Under the pieces are notes generated by a model. That model saw only the letters and a list, made by a program, of their open reading frames with translations. It was not told the origin of the DNA and did no database searches. A program made the translations under genes and the position numbers. From assembly GCA_950295325.1 (NCBI GenBank), contig OX485803.1:17546001-17610000 (forward strand): a stretch of 64,000 bases of DNA, given 5' to 3'. The DNA comes from Polytrichum commune. Its lineage: Eukaryota > Streptophyta > Polytrichopsida > Polytrichales > Polytrichaceae. Below, piece by piece: positions 1 to 11,661 of the stretch. Every line of letters begins with the position of its first letter. The stretch's first letter is position 1.

Positions 1-33
1 GCATATATTTGTCTGTTTCCCAAGGTGTGCATT

Positions 34-2447
34 CTATTGTTGTCCCTGACGGTTGCTCCGCGCAGCATACTTTGTGAATAAGAGTGTCAATAGTTCATCC
101 CTCTTTTCGGCTCGAATTTCTTCCCTTTCTCTCCACTCTTCTTCCCGCTCCCTCCAGGCACGTTCCTTGGACAGTCGTTCATGTTCAATGTGTTCCATGC
201 TGTTGGACAACTCCTGCTCCCAGATCCTCTGGTCAAGCTCTCTCTTGTCCAATACATCCCGCCAAAGAGCCTCAGTTTTGAGTTGCTGCTGGATGAAATC
301 CTCCAGAACTTCTTGCATACTATTTGCCCGATACTTGTCGGCTGTGACTCTCTGCTTTTCTTTATCAGACTTTCGCTTGTTCCTGCGCACAAGCCGCTCA
401 TCCTCACTGTCATCTTTGTTATCATCTTCTTCATCTGTGTCCTCGTCTGAAAGCTTGAGCTCCCCCCGCTTTGCCTTCTTCTTTGGCCTGGCTCCAGACT
501 CAGATTCCAGTAACAACCTGTCCATGTTTTTCTCTCTCTCAATGAATATTGTATGGAGTTCATCAAAGAAAGGGCATTGTCGCCCATTATCAGGTTCAGA
601 GGTCTCTTTGCCCTGCAAAACGGAAAAAATCCTTGTCTCAGCTCATTGACAATTCCTGGTATCAAACCCAGTGTCTTTAGAAACTCTATTTAATTGTTTA
701 GGTGGGACCTTTCCTCAGGCTCTGGTTTTATATTCAAGTCTAGCAGAGAGTGCAAAAGGAGTGCCACCATCCTGCATGCATCATATAATGTCACCACCTC
801 ATTGCTTTTGTAATCAAGCCCACCAACTAATTAACCACCAATCACAGCTGGAGGAAGATATAACGAGCATATCAACACAGTTCCAACATATCAATACCGC
901 ATACACATTTCAGGTACTATGATTTCATGATCAGCTAACATTCATAAACGTGACCTCCTACATCACACTTCTACGTTAATGAAAAACCACCTAATATCAG
1001 TGTGGGAATCTGAAGATTATTAAGACAAGGTAGCATTTTGTGAAATGAGAGAAAGGATAAATCCTATATTCTTGTGTCTGTAGATTGTCATGGCTGCAGT
1101 TCACCTGCTGTTGATGCCCCATATGAAGAATGACATAAGAAATCCGTGTTATACATCCAGAAATATAAAATAAATTGCAGCCATGAGGTATCGTTTAAGC
1201 CCAACACCTTGTAATGCTGTCAGAATTAAGATAATAAAACTACCAAACTAGGTTGATGAAACATGAGTTCCTCATATCTACTAATGTACTATTTTGCTTC
1301 TGATTTGTTGTCTTCATGGGAACCAATCCATATATTTGCACAGGTCAATATGTAGGTACAGTGATATGCCCTCCTGATGACCAAAGTTCCATTTAGAAGT
1401 GATGAAGATACCACCTTGCAGATAGGTGGATAGTGAAATCCAATCACCACATGAGGCGGGATCTTGGCCACCAGAAGTCAGCCCACCAGCACACTAAGCA
1501 GCAAACTCTGGAGCTTGAAGTTTTTGGCTACCAGGAGAAAGCCAAAAATGTAACATGAGACCACATCTTTCTGGCAGCAGATTAAAATTTGCTGAATTTT
1601 CTCCATAATTTTGACAGCCCATTGTCAAAAGCAGAACGATGAGGATTTTCATCCCCTCCAGAAGACAAAATGCCAAAAGGCAATGACCCTAAGTGATACC
1701 GATAAACATTTATAGATGTCCACATATCAAAATCAGCAATTTCCTTGTACGCCATAAAGACAAAGATGTCTAAAAGAGAATGGACTAGGTCTTCAAAATT
1801 TATTAACTACTACACACTCAATAGCGCACGCAATTGGGAGGACCTATGTATCCAGTTAAGGAATCAACACATACCCACTTCCGATAGCCATGACTAGATA
1901 ACCATGACTTCATAAGGGGAGGTCCGATTTTCTATCCCGAGTTCGTTGATATTTCACCACGAATCTAATAATGCAACACAAATTTCACGACGTACTTAAA
2001 TATGAATTATAGAAAATGGAGAACAAGAAAAACGAGCCACTTCACACCCGCATATATTTACAGAGAAAGTTGAGCAGAGGAAAAGGAACGAACCTTGTAG
2101 CGATTGACAAGGTTTTTCCATTTACATTTACATTGGTCGGCACTCCTGCGAAACGATTTCTCCTTCATCTTGCCAGAGATAAGCTCCCACAACGTCTTGT
2201 TTCGCTTGGTCTGCGTGAAATCTTTCTCCAGCTCTGCCCGAATAGCGATAAACTCTTTTGTCTCATGGTAACCCCATTGTGGAATGCGCTCTTCTTTCTT
2301 CCCTCTCCGATCCACCGACGCCAACAACGCCACGTCACCTCCCATCTCCGACGACCCTTGCATCGACCCTGGCATGCTCGTCATAATAGTCAAGTGGTCG
2401 CCCATCATCCCCACCACCCCCGGAGGGGGCCGCATCGCGAAAGCCAT
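34..2447 (-). CDS. GT-3-clade trihelix transcription factor (two exons)
   Basis: A nuclear DNA-binding protein of about 310 aa. Exon 1 is 2447-2094 and exon 2 is 612-34, with a 1481-bp intron (donor GTTCGT, acceptor TTGCAG, phase 0). Exon 1 holds the trihelix (Myb/SANT-like) domain, about residues 45-118, with the family signature RIPQW, KRNK.LWE and QCKCKWKNLVNRYK. Exon 2 continues GKETSEPDNGRQCPFFDELH, as in GT-3 proteins. It then has a basic patch (RPKKKAKRG, a likely nuclear signal), an acidic run and a long Arg/Glu-rich coiled coil (about residues 210-300), typical of the GT-3 C-terminus, which mediates dimerisation in that family. The first in-frame ATG is at 2447; the frame stays open a few codons upstream without a better ATG. 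Two AAACCCTA telo-boxes lie just 5' of it. The 3' UTR leaves the window. The family assignment is firm; the exact paralogue is not known. Confidence 0.9.
613..2093 (-). other. Intron of the trihelix gene
   Basis: A 1.48-kb intron bounded by a GT donor at 2093 and an AG acceptor at 613, on the minus strand. I see no gene or clear transposon in it; the short open frames on both strands have no recognisable content. Confidence 0.8.
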
Positions 2448-2454
2448 TTCCCCC

Positions 2455-2472
2455 AAACCCTACCAAACCCTA
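2455..2472 (-). promoter_or_regulatory. Two telo-box motifs upstream of the trihelix start
   Basis: AAACCCTA occurs at 2455-2462 and again at 2465-2472 on the plus strand, immediately 5' of the ATG at 2447, so probably in the 5' leader or core promoter. Such boxes are common near the start of plant growth and translation genes. Function here is inferred from motif and position only. Confidence 0.45.
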
Positions 2473-2879
2473 ATTCCTCAAACTCCACCCATCCTACTGC
2501 ACTATCCCCGACCGCCTATCTCTACATAGATTCATCGTGCGCATTGTTGCCACATTTGAAATTGCGAGGGAAAAATAGACCCTCTGCATGCACCACTGGA
2601 CCAAATTACTCCTCCTGCTTAAGTTCAGAGATGTTGGAGCACAAGGAAGTGCGCGAGCTAAGACTGGAAAGGTAAATTGAATGTGAATCTTTGTGAGAAG
2701 TCTAACATCAAAGTAAAGTCGCCCTAGAGAATGCGATTTGTCTCTGCGCAACGTTGAACGGCGAGTGACAACAAAAATTTGCGAGGCCTGTGGAACCTCC
2801 TTTGTCCTCCAAAACTTGGCAGTGTGAAGCGTTCATATTCGGGGGAGAGGAGGTTGGTGGCTAAATTTAGCCTCTCGTT

Positions 2880-3310
2880 GCGTGTTCACACCGAGGGGTA
2901 TATAGGCGTGTGTTATTCGGATGCTTTTCTCTTTGCATTTCTCTCTTCTCCCCATAAAATAATTAAGTTAGTGCGAGATGATTAGCAAATCCAAATTAAT
3001 TGCCTCATACCCTTCGGATCTTACATGAGTATTTTATTAAGTGGTCATACATGCCTTTCAATCATGTTGGACTATTGAACTTACAAATGGTTAGCATATT
3101 GTGAGCACGTATTCCAATCTTTTTTAGACATATATGTTTTGGGTATTCGTTCTTAGATTCATATCTAATCACATATCACATATCATGTTTTTGCTATGTT
3201 CGATGTAGGCATGTCTACATGAATATCTGTATTTTCATAGAGACATATTACAGTCCACTCTCGATATGTGTTAAAAATCAATGTATGCGTTAAGAACGAT
3301 TGCGCTCCTT
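2880..3310. repeat. Dispersed repeat, related to repeats in the UGPase-like intron 1
   Basis: The stretch shares an ordered series of words with 15300-15560 and 15900-16240: TTATTCGGATGCTT, AATTAAGTTAGTG, AGATGA, TTGCCTCATA, AATCATGTTG and a GAGCACGTATTCCAATCT-like end. No ORF is present. It is likely a non-autonomous DNA element; ends and target duplications could not be fixed. Confidence 0.6.
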
Positions 3311-3917
3311 ACAAAACAAAAAAACGAATCCCCCAAAATACATTAGTAAGTGTTAATTGTTAACTTTTAAGAGAATTTTATAAAAAATTGTGCTCCCCTC
3401 TTTGATGAATTTACCTCAACAAGTGTCAAAATTGGATGAAAGTGAGGCTATGAAATTTTATAACTTGGATTAAATTGACAAAAATGCAAACTTGTAAATC
3501 CTAAAGTCTACTACAATATTGGAATAATTGACATTGGTAAATGTAGAGAATGACCCACTATGAATGCACATGAGCTCATCAATTATGAACTAGAATTTCA
3601 TCTAAACAAACTGTACTCATATTTAAAGTGAGCTCCCATCATCCCATTGTTATGAATTGAGGGGCCACATCCCCCCCCCCCCCCTCCCCTCCACACACAT
3701 CGCTAAGCAATGTTAGCAATGTGATGTGCTTTTGAGTCAAGCACGAACCTTTATTCATATGAGGCTACTCATAGAAACTATCTTTTGCCTACAATGGGCA
3801 TAATTCACCAAGAAATACCAACCACATGGCTTATTCATTTTATCACACAAGAGCAAAAATATATGAACATCCATGGAGCAATTTTTTTCCTATTTAGACT
3901 TCAAAGAAGAGCCACTC

Positions 3918-3956
<39 letters not shown>

Positions 3957-5480
3957 TCCCATATGTGGTCCATATGTGGCCCATATGTGGTCCTCATCTA
4001 TGCCCATATTCCCATACCATTTCAATGAGTGTTAGTCAAATGTACACCAAGTTTCCATGGACTCACGTACTTGTTATCGATGTCAATAAAAGATAGATTA
4101 ATAAGAGGCAAACGATCCTACAACTCTACATTGTAAAATTAGAAATCACATAGCAAAATGTATTGTAGTGTTTTTGTTTCCTCCTCACATGTATTTGGAT
4201 TTTTCACATTCAAGATTCTCAATACTTTCAACTCAAGGACTAGGTCTATGACCTTGCCCTTTGCCATAGCAACAACAATTTGTGACCATTTTTTGGTAGC
4301 ATTTCTTACCAATCTCCTTCGTTGTGTGTGCTACTCTTCTTTTGTGTCGGAGGCTAGCCTCCAACCCTTTTGGAGGACTAGTAGAAATCCCCCTTTCAGA
4401 AGACTAGTCTTTAGGTGGTAATTATGTCTTCCCAGTTAGTTTGTTCTAGGACTCACTGATTAAGAAGATGAGAGAAGAATATAGAGAGAGACAGAGCGAG
4501 ATGGTTTATATTGGTTATTTCACTCAATCGGAGAAGGATTTAGCAAATTTGGCCAAAGGTGAGGGATGAGGATGGATATCATGGTGCCCTTTGAATCTGT
4601 CTAAGCAATAAACTAGCGGTGATTTCTTCTAAGGAATCCATTGTTGAAAACTTGTATAATATTGTGCACATCGATAAAAGGTTTTGCTAATAGTGTTTCA
4701 AATTAAAAGTAATTATTCTTTCATTATTTTATAGTTTAGTTTTCGAGGATGAGCCTAGAGCCTCCTCCCGAAATGCTGGCCTCTCATGCGGCCACGTCAC
4801 CAATTTGTTTTAGGGTTAGGGTTAGTTTGCGAGTTCGAGTTTGAGTTCTAGGCGTTTGTTCAAGTTCAAGTTTATTCCTGCTATCCCTCTTGTCAACTAT
4901 TTTGGCTGGAGTGTGCTTCCTTCGTGTCTAAACTCACACAAACATTAAATTCGTCCATTCCAAAGGTCCACAATCTTCTGTGATCGAAATTTTTTGTGGC
5001 CCCGAGAGTACAGCATGTATTTGTGATCAAGGTTTAGTCAACAAAGTGCTTAGCATTTAAAAGCCCTTGATGCACTGACCAATGGAATGGAGTTGATTTT
5101 ATTTCAATAATTTTTACTTTTTTACATTCGTATTTTAAGTTTTCATAGTTTTATTTTATTCCATATTTTCATACTTATGTTTTATTTTACATTTTACATT
5201 TTTCATATTTTTAGAATCCATATCTTTAATTTAAATTTAGATAAACAAAGCACTCCAGCATAAATAGTCGTTTGCACATTTGTTTGAATTCCAATGCATA
5301 ATGTGAAATATTTGTAAAACTAATATATACATATCAAAGTGTTGTTATTATACATTTCTACTTTATTTTCATTTGTTTCATAATTCACAAACACAGATGA
5401 AGGGGGATAAAACGAACATCGACTACACAACGCTTTTAACGAAATTGAAAGCATAATTGCCTGACAGAGCTCCAAAAAAA
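3311..5480. other. Gene-free stretch with low-complexity tracts
   Basis: No convincing gene. It contains a 14-C tract at 3671-3684, a (TA)n microsatellite at about 3921-3952, a short telomere-like run (TTTAGGGTTAGGGTTAG) near 4810 and an AT-rich section at about 5100-5250. Confidence 0.6.
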
Positions 5481-5489
5481 TTGAAAATT

Positions 5490-6510
5490 GAAAAAATTCT
5501 ATCCAAGTGAGGCTCAGTCGCGTCTTTTAAATGTCTGCGGATTCATCGACTACTTGAATCCGCCAGGATTTTCGTCATTGGCAGAAGTCAATGAATTTGT
5601 AACAACTTATGTGAACAAATGAAAAGAATTAAAAAAGGAGCACAAAAGCTTGCCTTGTCCAGGTATGTGCAATATTTTTTTGTTTTGTTTTTTTTTCCCT
5701 ATATTTTATTTTAGTTTATTGGATTTTATTTATTTATGTCTTTATTATTGCAGGTTACATGAAAATATTGTTGTGTGCCTTCAATATCGACATTGAGGAT
5801 GTGGAGGATAAGCTGCCAGCTTGGAAAGCTAAGTCCATGCTAAAGCAAAACGTAACAGGTGATTTGGCTCCATTTCAAATGTTTCGTTTTTATCATGATT
5901 TTGGCATTAAAGACACCTCTGTATGGGGTGACTTATCATATGACGACGCCGAAGAGCTACTGAAATCTATGGCGAAAAGTCAAGACATGGGCTCCACATC
6001 TTTGACCTCCACAGATTCTAACATTCCACCTTTAACGGTTGCAACTCCAATACCACAAAATTCCGCTCCTTCAACATCCAGGCCAAAAAAGGCGAGGTGC
6101 TCATAAGTGTCTACACAATTACGTGTAGGTAAGTAAATACAATATTAATTTATTTTGAAATCAATTATTTTAGTTTTTTTCACATTTTCATTAACATTCC
6201 TTTTTTGCAGAGACAATGGGCGGGTGTATGTTGGTCAAACAATACGACTGGAAGATAGATATCGACAACATGTGCAAAACCCTCCACTTTGGATGAAAGA
6301 AGATGCGGAGAAATTTAAACCTTTTTTTGAACATTTCAAGATGGCAGTAATATATAATACCCCAAAAAAAAATTAGCGGATAGGAAGGAAAAAAAACTTA
6401 TTCGACAATATCAAAGTGAAGTAGGTCGTAGTTATAATATTATGAGAGGACGACCAACCTCAGATCCTTTGTATTGGACGATACATAGAAAACAATCAAA
6501 TAAAAAATGA
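5490..6510 (+). pseudogene. Spliced GIY-YIG nuclease-like gene with unrecognised N-terminal region, broken
   Basis: Three exons can be traced: about 5490-5661 (start not found), 5754-6128 and 6211-6510, with GTATGT/GCAG and GTAAGT/GCAG introns. The last two exons build a GIY-YIG domain. S-V-Y replaces G-I-Y (SVYTITC) before the intron. VYVGQT, an Arg and a His in LEDRYRQH, the Glu of RKEKKLIRQY and the Asn of YNIMRGRP follow in the expected order. In this family these residues bind metal and cut DNA. The N-terminal about 150 residues, with GFIDYLNPPGFSSLAEVNEF and a later Ser/Thr/Pro linker, match nothing I know. Breaks: an in-frame TGA in exon 1 (about 5620), a one-base shift at an A6 run near 6087 and another shift at an A9 run near 6366. 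Possible origins are a Penelope-type or other mobile element, or a captured viral-type nuclease. The domain call is good; the gene's identity is open. Confidence 0.7.
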
Positions 6511-9022
6511 TCTATTTTGTTTATTGTCATTTTGTATTATTATTTTGTATGTAATTTAGATGTGTTTAAGTTAGTTAATAGTCGGGTTCAGTCACAGTTT
6601 TTGGTTAGTTAACTTATTAGTCATCCGATGATTATGTCGGGGCAATCGCATTTGGGTTAGTTATTGGGGTTAGTTATTTGGGTTTGCTATTGGGTTGGTT
6701 GGAGCACCCATTCATGTGACCACCCATTTTTTTGGAATAGAATGAGTGAGAAAGTTGTTTTGTGAGTCTGTCTGTGAAAATCTTCTGTTTAGAGAGATGT
6801 TAATTCTAAATCAAAACTTTCCAGGGTTCCTTCGATTCTCATTCTTTTGCTCCCTGCCAGAAGTCTCTACATACTAGAAACAACCATCCCTGTAAAGCTC
6901 CACATGTAACTTATGTGAAGAAATCCGATGTTCCCTGTCAGCTTGTAGTTGCTCATCAAACTTGACACTCATCAAAAGCATCCACCATATCCTTGTCTTG
7001 AGGAACATGTTCCATGGCACTGCTAACCTTGTCAACAAAACCATTCTTCTCTCCACAAGCATATTCGTCAACCACAACAACTTCAAACCTGTGACTATTC
7101 TAGTCATTAGATGTAGACCGTTCAGCAACAACAACAACCTCATCACCAATCTTATCTTCAAGGGCACAATTAAACAACATATTGATGCATAAATTCAACA
7201 ACAGTTGTGTGGTGTGCAGTAACCTCAGGTCACCCAACAGCTATTTGGTTAAAGTTAAACAATCTCTTGCTTTGCTCCTGCTCATCCGAGAAGTTCTCCT
7301 TCTGATAAGATCTCGAGGGATTCAAAAGCTACTCAAAAGCTACTCAAAAGGCTGCAGGGCCTTGCACTCTTTTTCATTGAATGTTAGGCCACCTGTAACA
7401 AACAACACGAATTGGTGGTGAGATAAGAAGTTCCCAGGAAAACAACACACACTCAAATTGAAAGTGAGATTGAGCACATCCACCATCTTATGCAGACGTT
7501 TCCTACCACAACACACATTGAAAGAAGCTTCCAGAAAGCAACACACACTGAAATTTTGAGCACATCTATCATCTTATGCAGAAATTTACGCCATCTAAAC
7601 GATTACATGAACGTCAACTACACGTGTCCGGCTTATGTTCTCCTCCAGTCCCTCCACATAGATTAGCATCATTTTCTTGAAATGACTGCGATCAAATACA
7701 AACTAAATACCTATGCAGTCCGAAGTGCAGAACCTACCTGAACACATATTTTTTCAGCTCACACTAACCAGTCCCCACCCTCTTAAACCCTAAAGCCTTG
7801 TCGATACAGTGCGACACAACGCAAAACCTCCTTACAAATTGCTCCAGCACCGAATTTGATGATGATTCTTAGCGTGTTCGTATGCGATTCTCCAAAACCC
7901 ACAACCACTTTCGCTTTCACATGGAGTTTTATGACATAGTACGGTCAAGGGGCGTAGTATTCGATTGATGCTGTTTCTTGCTGAGTTTGATTTCGACATT
8001 TAGTTGTTTATATTATTTTCTGTTCGGTGGTTAAGATCTGTACTTTCTGCGGGCTCACTGTAGTGCGTGGTCGGACCTCATGAGTTATTCGACCTCTTGC
8101 GGCAATCTTGCGAAGTGCGATTACTCAACGTTTTCTGGGCAATAGGTACAAGGAAGAGGGTGCAACTAGTCTCTAATATCTTAGGGTTCCAACATTCCAT
8201 TTGAGAGTGCTCTGTTTCCGAAGAAAACAGGCAAAACAAGCAAAAAAATTGGCTTGAAGTTGACAAACGGACTCAAAATTATAGACCCACTATAAATGAC
8301 TGCTCTACTATTAACCCTTAATTTTTGAAGTTGATAACCTTTTAACCTTTTAACCTTTTAAGAGTGGATGAATGCACTACTGGAGACCCACAAAAAAACA
8401 AATAGTTGACATTGCCACTGGCAAAATATCACTAAAGGACAAAATCAGAAAAATAAGTGGTACAACAATATCTGTTAAAACGAATTTTGCAGAGGTAACC
8501 CACAAGCACTTGTAAAAACCTGCAATGAGGGAGGCATTTGTCAAGTGCCAAAAACTATGTTGTCTTGTTGCTGTTAGGATGATTTACAAGAGCAGCAAAT
8601 TCTGTGTGAAGATGCACCGAAAACCAATAATCAGGCTTCAACTTATGCAGCAGCTCCTCGCATGCATTGCTTCCCAACCTATTTTCCATAATCTGTCAAT
8701 GTTGGAATAGAAGGTGAGTTAGACCATGAACAACATGAGTTGTATGCTTTTCACATATTTTTCTTTCTGACACCAACTTAGGTCTTACTTCCACATCCAG
8801 AAAACAATGAGGTTTTTTCTTTTCTTTATCCAAGAATGTGGCTTGATTCAAGTTGGATACACAACAGATTTCAAATTAACTATAATTGAGAGTAAAAAAT
8901 GATAAATTTTAGTGAAGTCGATATCTATCTTCCGGTCATATTGTTTGACCAACATACACCCGCCCATTGTCTCTGCAAAAAAGCAATTTTGAATTCTTAT
9001 TGTGGGTAGGTTGTGATGCTCT
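6511..9022. other. Gene-free stretch
   Basis: I find no supported gene. On the minus strand, 6990-7170 reads as a short acidic open frame without family resemblance. Small direct repeats lie at 7324-7350 (CAAAAGCTACT) and 8336-8362 (AACCTTTT). The part just left of 9023 may include more of the Harbinger relic but cannot be read. Confidence 0.5.
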
Positions 9023-9513
9023 TTGCTGCAGGCGATGCCTTTAAGGGAGTACATCATCGGGGATGAGGGGTACCCTCTCTTGCCATGGCTGATAAGACCA
9101 TACCCAGATGATGTTTCTGTTGTGTCAAGCATACAACATGCATTCAACTGCAAGCATTTGTATACCCGTTTGGTTGTGGAGGTTGCATTTGCAACGTTGA
9201 AAGGAGCATGACGTATATTGCACCACACTATGTGGCGGCCAGATTTGAAGAAGCTGCCTCATCTCATTCTTTGATGCTGCTTATTGCATAATATCATGAT
9301 TGACAGGGGTGATGATCTTGAAGACGGAGTTGCACTTATTGGTCACCACGATGAAACCTACTTCTTTGTGAATAAACCAGGTAATCTACCTGCATACACA
9401 ACTCCAAAATATTTGGAGAGGGGGAATTATTGCATACAAGCGTATATCTCATCCATCCAACATCAAAACTTGACCCCCTATAGGTTTGTTGTTGATTCAC
9501 CTCATATCACTTG
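9023..9513 (+). pseudogene. PIF/Harbinger transposase relic (C-terminal DDE half)
   Basis: One frame carries the second half of a DDE_Tnp_4-type transposase. YIIGDEGYPLLPWLIRPY holds the second catalytic Asp, and TRLVVEVAFATLKG holds the final catalytic Glu. HLIL-stop-CCLLHNIM then matches the usual CxLHNI block. Two in-frame TGA codons (9209-9211 and about 9273) interrupt it, and no N-terminal half with the first Asp can be read upstream. The encoded enzyme class cuts and pastes elements with 3-bp target duplications. The DNA after about 9430 resembles the arm of MITEs at 54.2 kb, so the last part of the frame may be inserted MITE sequence rather than transposase. Confidence 0.75.
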
Positions 9514-9530
9514 AACTAGACTAATTTGAG
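9430..9530 (-). repeat. MITE arm fragment, related to the element at 54.2 kb
   Basis: The words CATCCAACATCAAAACTTGA and CTAGACTAA and the spacing between them match the reverse complement of about 54290-54390. It lies at the end of the Harbinger relic. No second arm is seen here. Confidence 0.5.
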
Positions 9531-10680
9531 AAAGAAACTTAGATAATAAGGAGACATTGATATTGGTATGAATAGCATGAATTCTCTGAATAGTTTTGTT
9601 GTGAGTATATTATTTGTAGTAATTAGTGCTGGTACTTTCAGTGAATATTGCCGGAATGAACAATGCTTCCTAGATCTTATGGTGGCACTAATTTCATAGC
9701 ATGAAGAAATTAAGTATCACCTTCACTAATTTCCCACACGCACTATTATCCCACCCTCACTAAATGAGATAAATAATGTAGTCAAGTGTTTGAGTTTTTT
9801 TAGCAAGCCTATGTTTATTTTACAAATAAAAATTACAGAAACACCCTACCACGGTAATTTATCTTCTTTTTACATACTGGAAGGTTTCATATTTCGGGTT
9901 TGGTGTCCATGACCCGCATACCCTCGTTGCGTTCCAAATGAACCGCCTCCCTTACGAGGGGCCTCCTCCTCCCACCAACGGAGGAGCTCGGCCCCAAGTG
10001 GCTCGTTTTTTGGATTTAAGTTTGGAACTTGATAGAGTGTATAAATATTTGAGGCGTATTTTCCATACAAGAAATCTAGGTATCCATATGTTTTGGTAAT
10101 ACCTTTATATTTATTTATTTTGGTGTGGAATGTATACTTGATTGTATTTCTTAGCCATACTTTGTATCCATAATTTTTTTTTCTCCACCAAAATGTAATA
10201 TATAAGAATATTAAATTGGAGGTGACTCACACATGTGAATTATGGTTTCAGCAAAGCATGCACCCCTGGGAGAGGTAGTAATGGAAAATCAATATTTAGC
10301 AATTGAACCTTACAATAGGTGGTATGTTTGGCACCAATTTTGTTCATGGTTTATGATTCAAACATTCAGTAAAGAACCAACCCACCAAGTTATGTATATC
10401 ACACTATTGCCCAAACATACCCGGACCACATAATCATGGTTCATCATTCTTTACCAACCAATTGCAGAATTCATGGCTTGGAGATCTTTCACCATACCAA
10501 AATTCAACTTACACTTAAAGAATTTATCCAACCAACAGTTTATAATTGCTTTTGTTAGTAACTGAGCACTAAAGTGTTTATTCTCAGCAGGGGATAGTAG
10601 TTTTATTCCAATAGCCTTTTGTCTGGTGGGCAATGGGTCATTGACATTATGAACATACACTTCATTCACGCCGCCCTTGA
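9531..10680. other. Gene-free stretch
   Basis: No recognisable gene. A minus-strand open frame at 9870-10070 encodes a short Gly/Arg-rich peptide of unknown character. A copy of the TGAATATTGCCGGAATGAAC-type word found at 18.7 kb appears near 9640. Confidence 0.5.
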
Positions 10681-10889
10681 AAGAGGTCCGGAGTTTGAAT
10701 TTATCAATCTATCTATCTGAAGAGCCAACCTTGCTCATGCGGAGATTGAATCTATCGATCTATCTGAAGAGCCGACCTCGCTCAAGAGGTCCGGAGTTTG
10801 AATCTATCGATCTATCTATTTGAAGAGCCGACCTCGCTCATGTGGAGTTTGAATCTATCGATCTATTTGAAGAGCCGACCTCGCTCATG
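10681..10889. repeat. Tandem array of four 45-60 bp units at the 3' end of the GH16 gene
   Basis: Four units start near 10681, 10740, 10784 and 10842. Each carries GAATCTATCGATCTAT (or a near variant) followed by GAAGAGCC.ACCT.GCTCATG; unit 2 lacks the ATG-side end. The last unit runs into the stop codon and final codons of the GH16 gene, so copies of the gene's 3' tip are spread through the array. Confidence 0.8.
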
Positions 10890-11661
10890 CGGGTATGAAA
10901 ACATCCTCATATGTACAAGCATACGGCTCATCGCAACCCACATACGGCCCCGCCCACCGCCCACCTGCGACGCTCTCCGCGTTCCACACCGACGCATACA
11001 AATACATCGGCCGTGTCGGCCACTCGGGATCAAATCCCCCCTCCACCGACTTCTTCCGAGACACGATTCGCACGAGTGCGCCGTCCACATACCATTCGAT
11101 GCTCTCGGAGCTCCACAAGATCGAATACTCATGGAACGCAGCCGACGCATCGAACCCGAGGTCGTGCACCGCCTCCCGGTTTCCGATCCCCTTCACGTGC
11201 ACATTCGTTTGCACGAGCCGTGCATCGAGTCCAAGAAACTCGAAGTCGATCTCATCTTGTTGTTGTTGTTGTTGTTGTTCGGGATCATCGCCCTCATGGC
11301 CGGTTGAAAGGTAGAAGCTACTAACCAAACCGCTCGCGTTGCCGGCCGGTGTGCAAATCTTTGCGGTGTAAAGGCCATGTCCACTCCTCATGATGGTCCG
11401 CCACCGAGATCCACCGTGCGGAGTGTCGAAGAGGATGGTGATCTCGAGGCTCGTGGTGTACTTGACTTTGATGTTGTCGGGCGTGTAGTCCACCACTAGC
11501 TCGGAGAGAGGTCGAATCTTGGGTTTGGGCTCCACTTGATTAATAAGACGGTGGAGTAGAACCATGTGTGTGTTGTTAATGTTGGGCTCGTGGTGATGGT
11601 GGTGGTGATGAGAATCAACAATCTTGGGGACGAGCCTGTGCTTCTTTGCGAGGACGAGCAT
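10885..11661 (-). CDS. GH16 family glucanase, EG16/XTH-type
   Basis: An intronless frame of 258 aa from the ATG at 11661 (the frame is open for a few codons before it without another ATG). The GH16 active-site block DEIDFEFLG is at about residues 136-144; its two Glu are the nucleophile and acid/base and the Asp lies between them. SSFYLS precedes it, with GNREAVHDLGFD, EWYVDG and PMYLYASVWNAE after it, and the protein stops shortly after GPYVGCDEPYAC. It has no signal peptide and lacks the C-terminal XTH extension. That is the layout of plant EG16 endoglucanases, cytoplasm-retained enzymes that cut mixed-linkage glucan and xyloglucan in the characterised members. A seven-His run (about 18-24) and a seven-Gln run (about 129-135, directly before the active site) are unusual. 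Alternatives: an XTH with a missing upstream exon, or a recent pseudogene. Confidence 0.8.
   Translation of the reverse strand: MLVLAKKHRLVPKIVDSHHHHHHHEPNINNTHMVLLHRLINQVEPKPKIRPLSELVVDYTPDNIKVKYTTSLEITILFDTPHGGSRWRTIMRSGHGLYTAKICTPAGNASGLVSSFYLSTGHEGDDPEQQQQQQQDEIDFEFLGLDARLVQTNVHVKGIGNREAVHDLGFDASAAFHEYSILWSSESIEWYVDGALVRIVSRKKSVEGGFDPEWPTRPMYLYASVWNAESVAGGRWAGPYVGCDEPYACTYEDVFIPA

Noticed and set aside
53-649. Long plus-strand open frame, Ser-rich
   Set aside because: It is the antisense shadow of trihelix exon 2, whose family match is strong.
9870-10070. Minus-strand Gly/Arg-rich frame near the Harbinger relic as the second Harbinger (Myb-like) ORF
   Set aside because: No Myb/SANT residues and too short.
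10895-11324. Two plus-strand open frames over the GH16 gene
   Set aside because: Antisense to the GH16 coding sequence; no family content.
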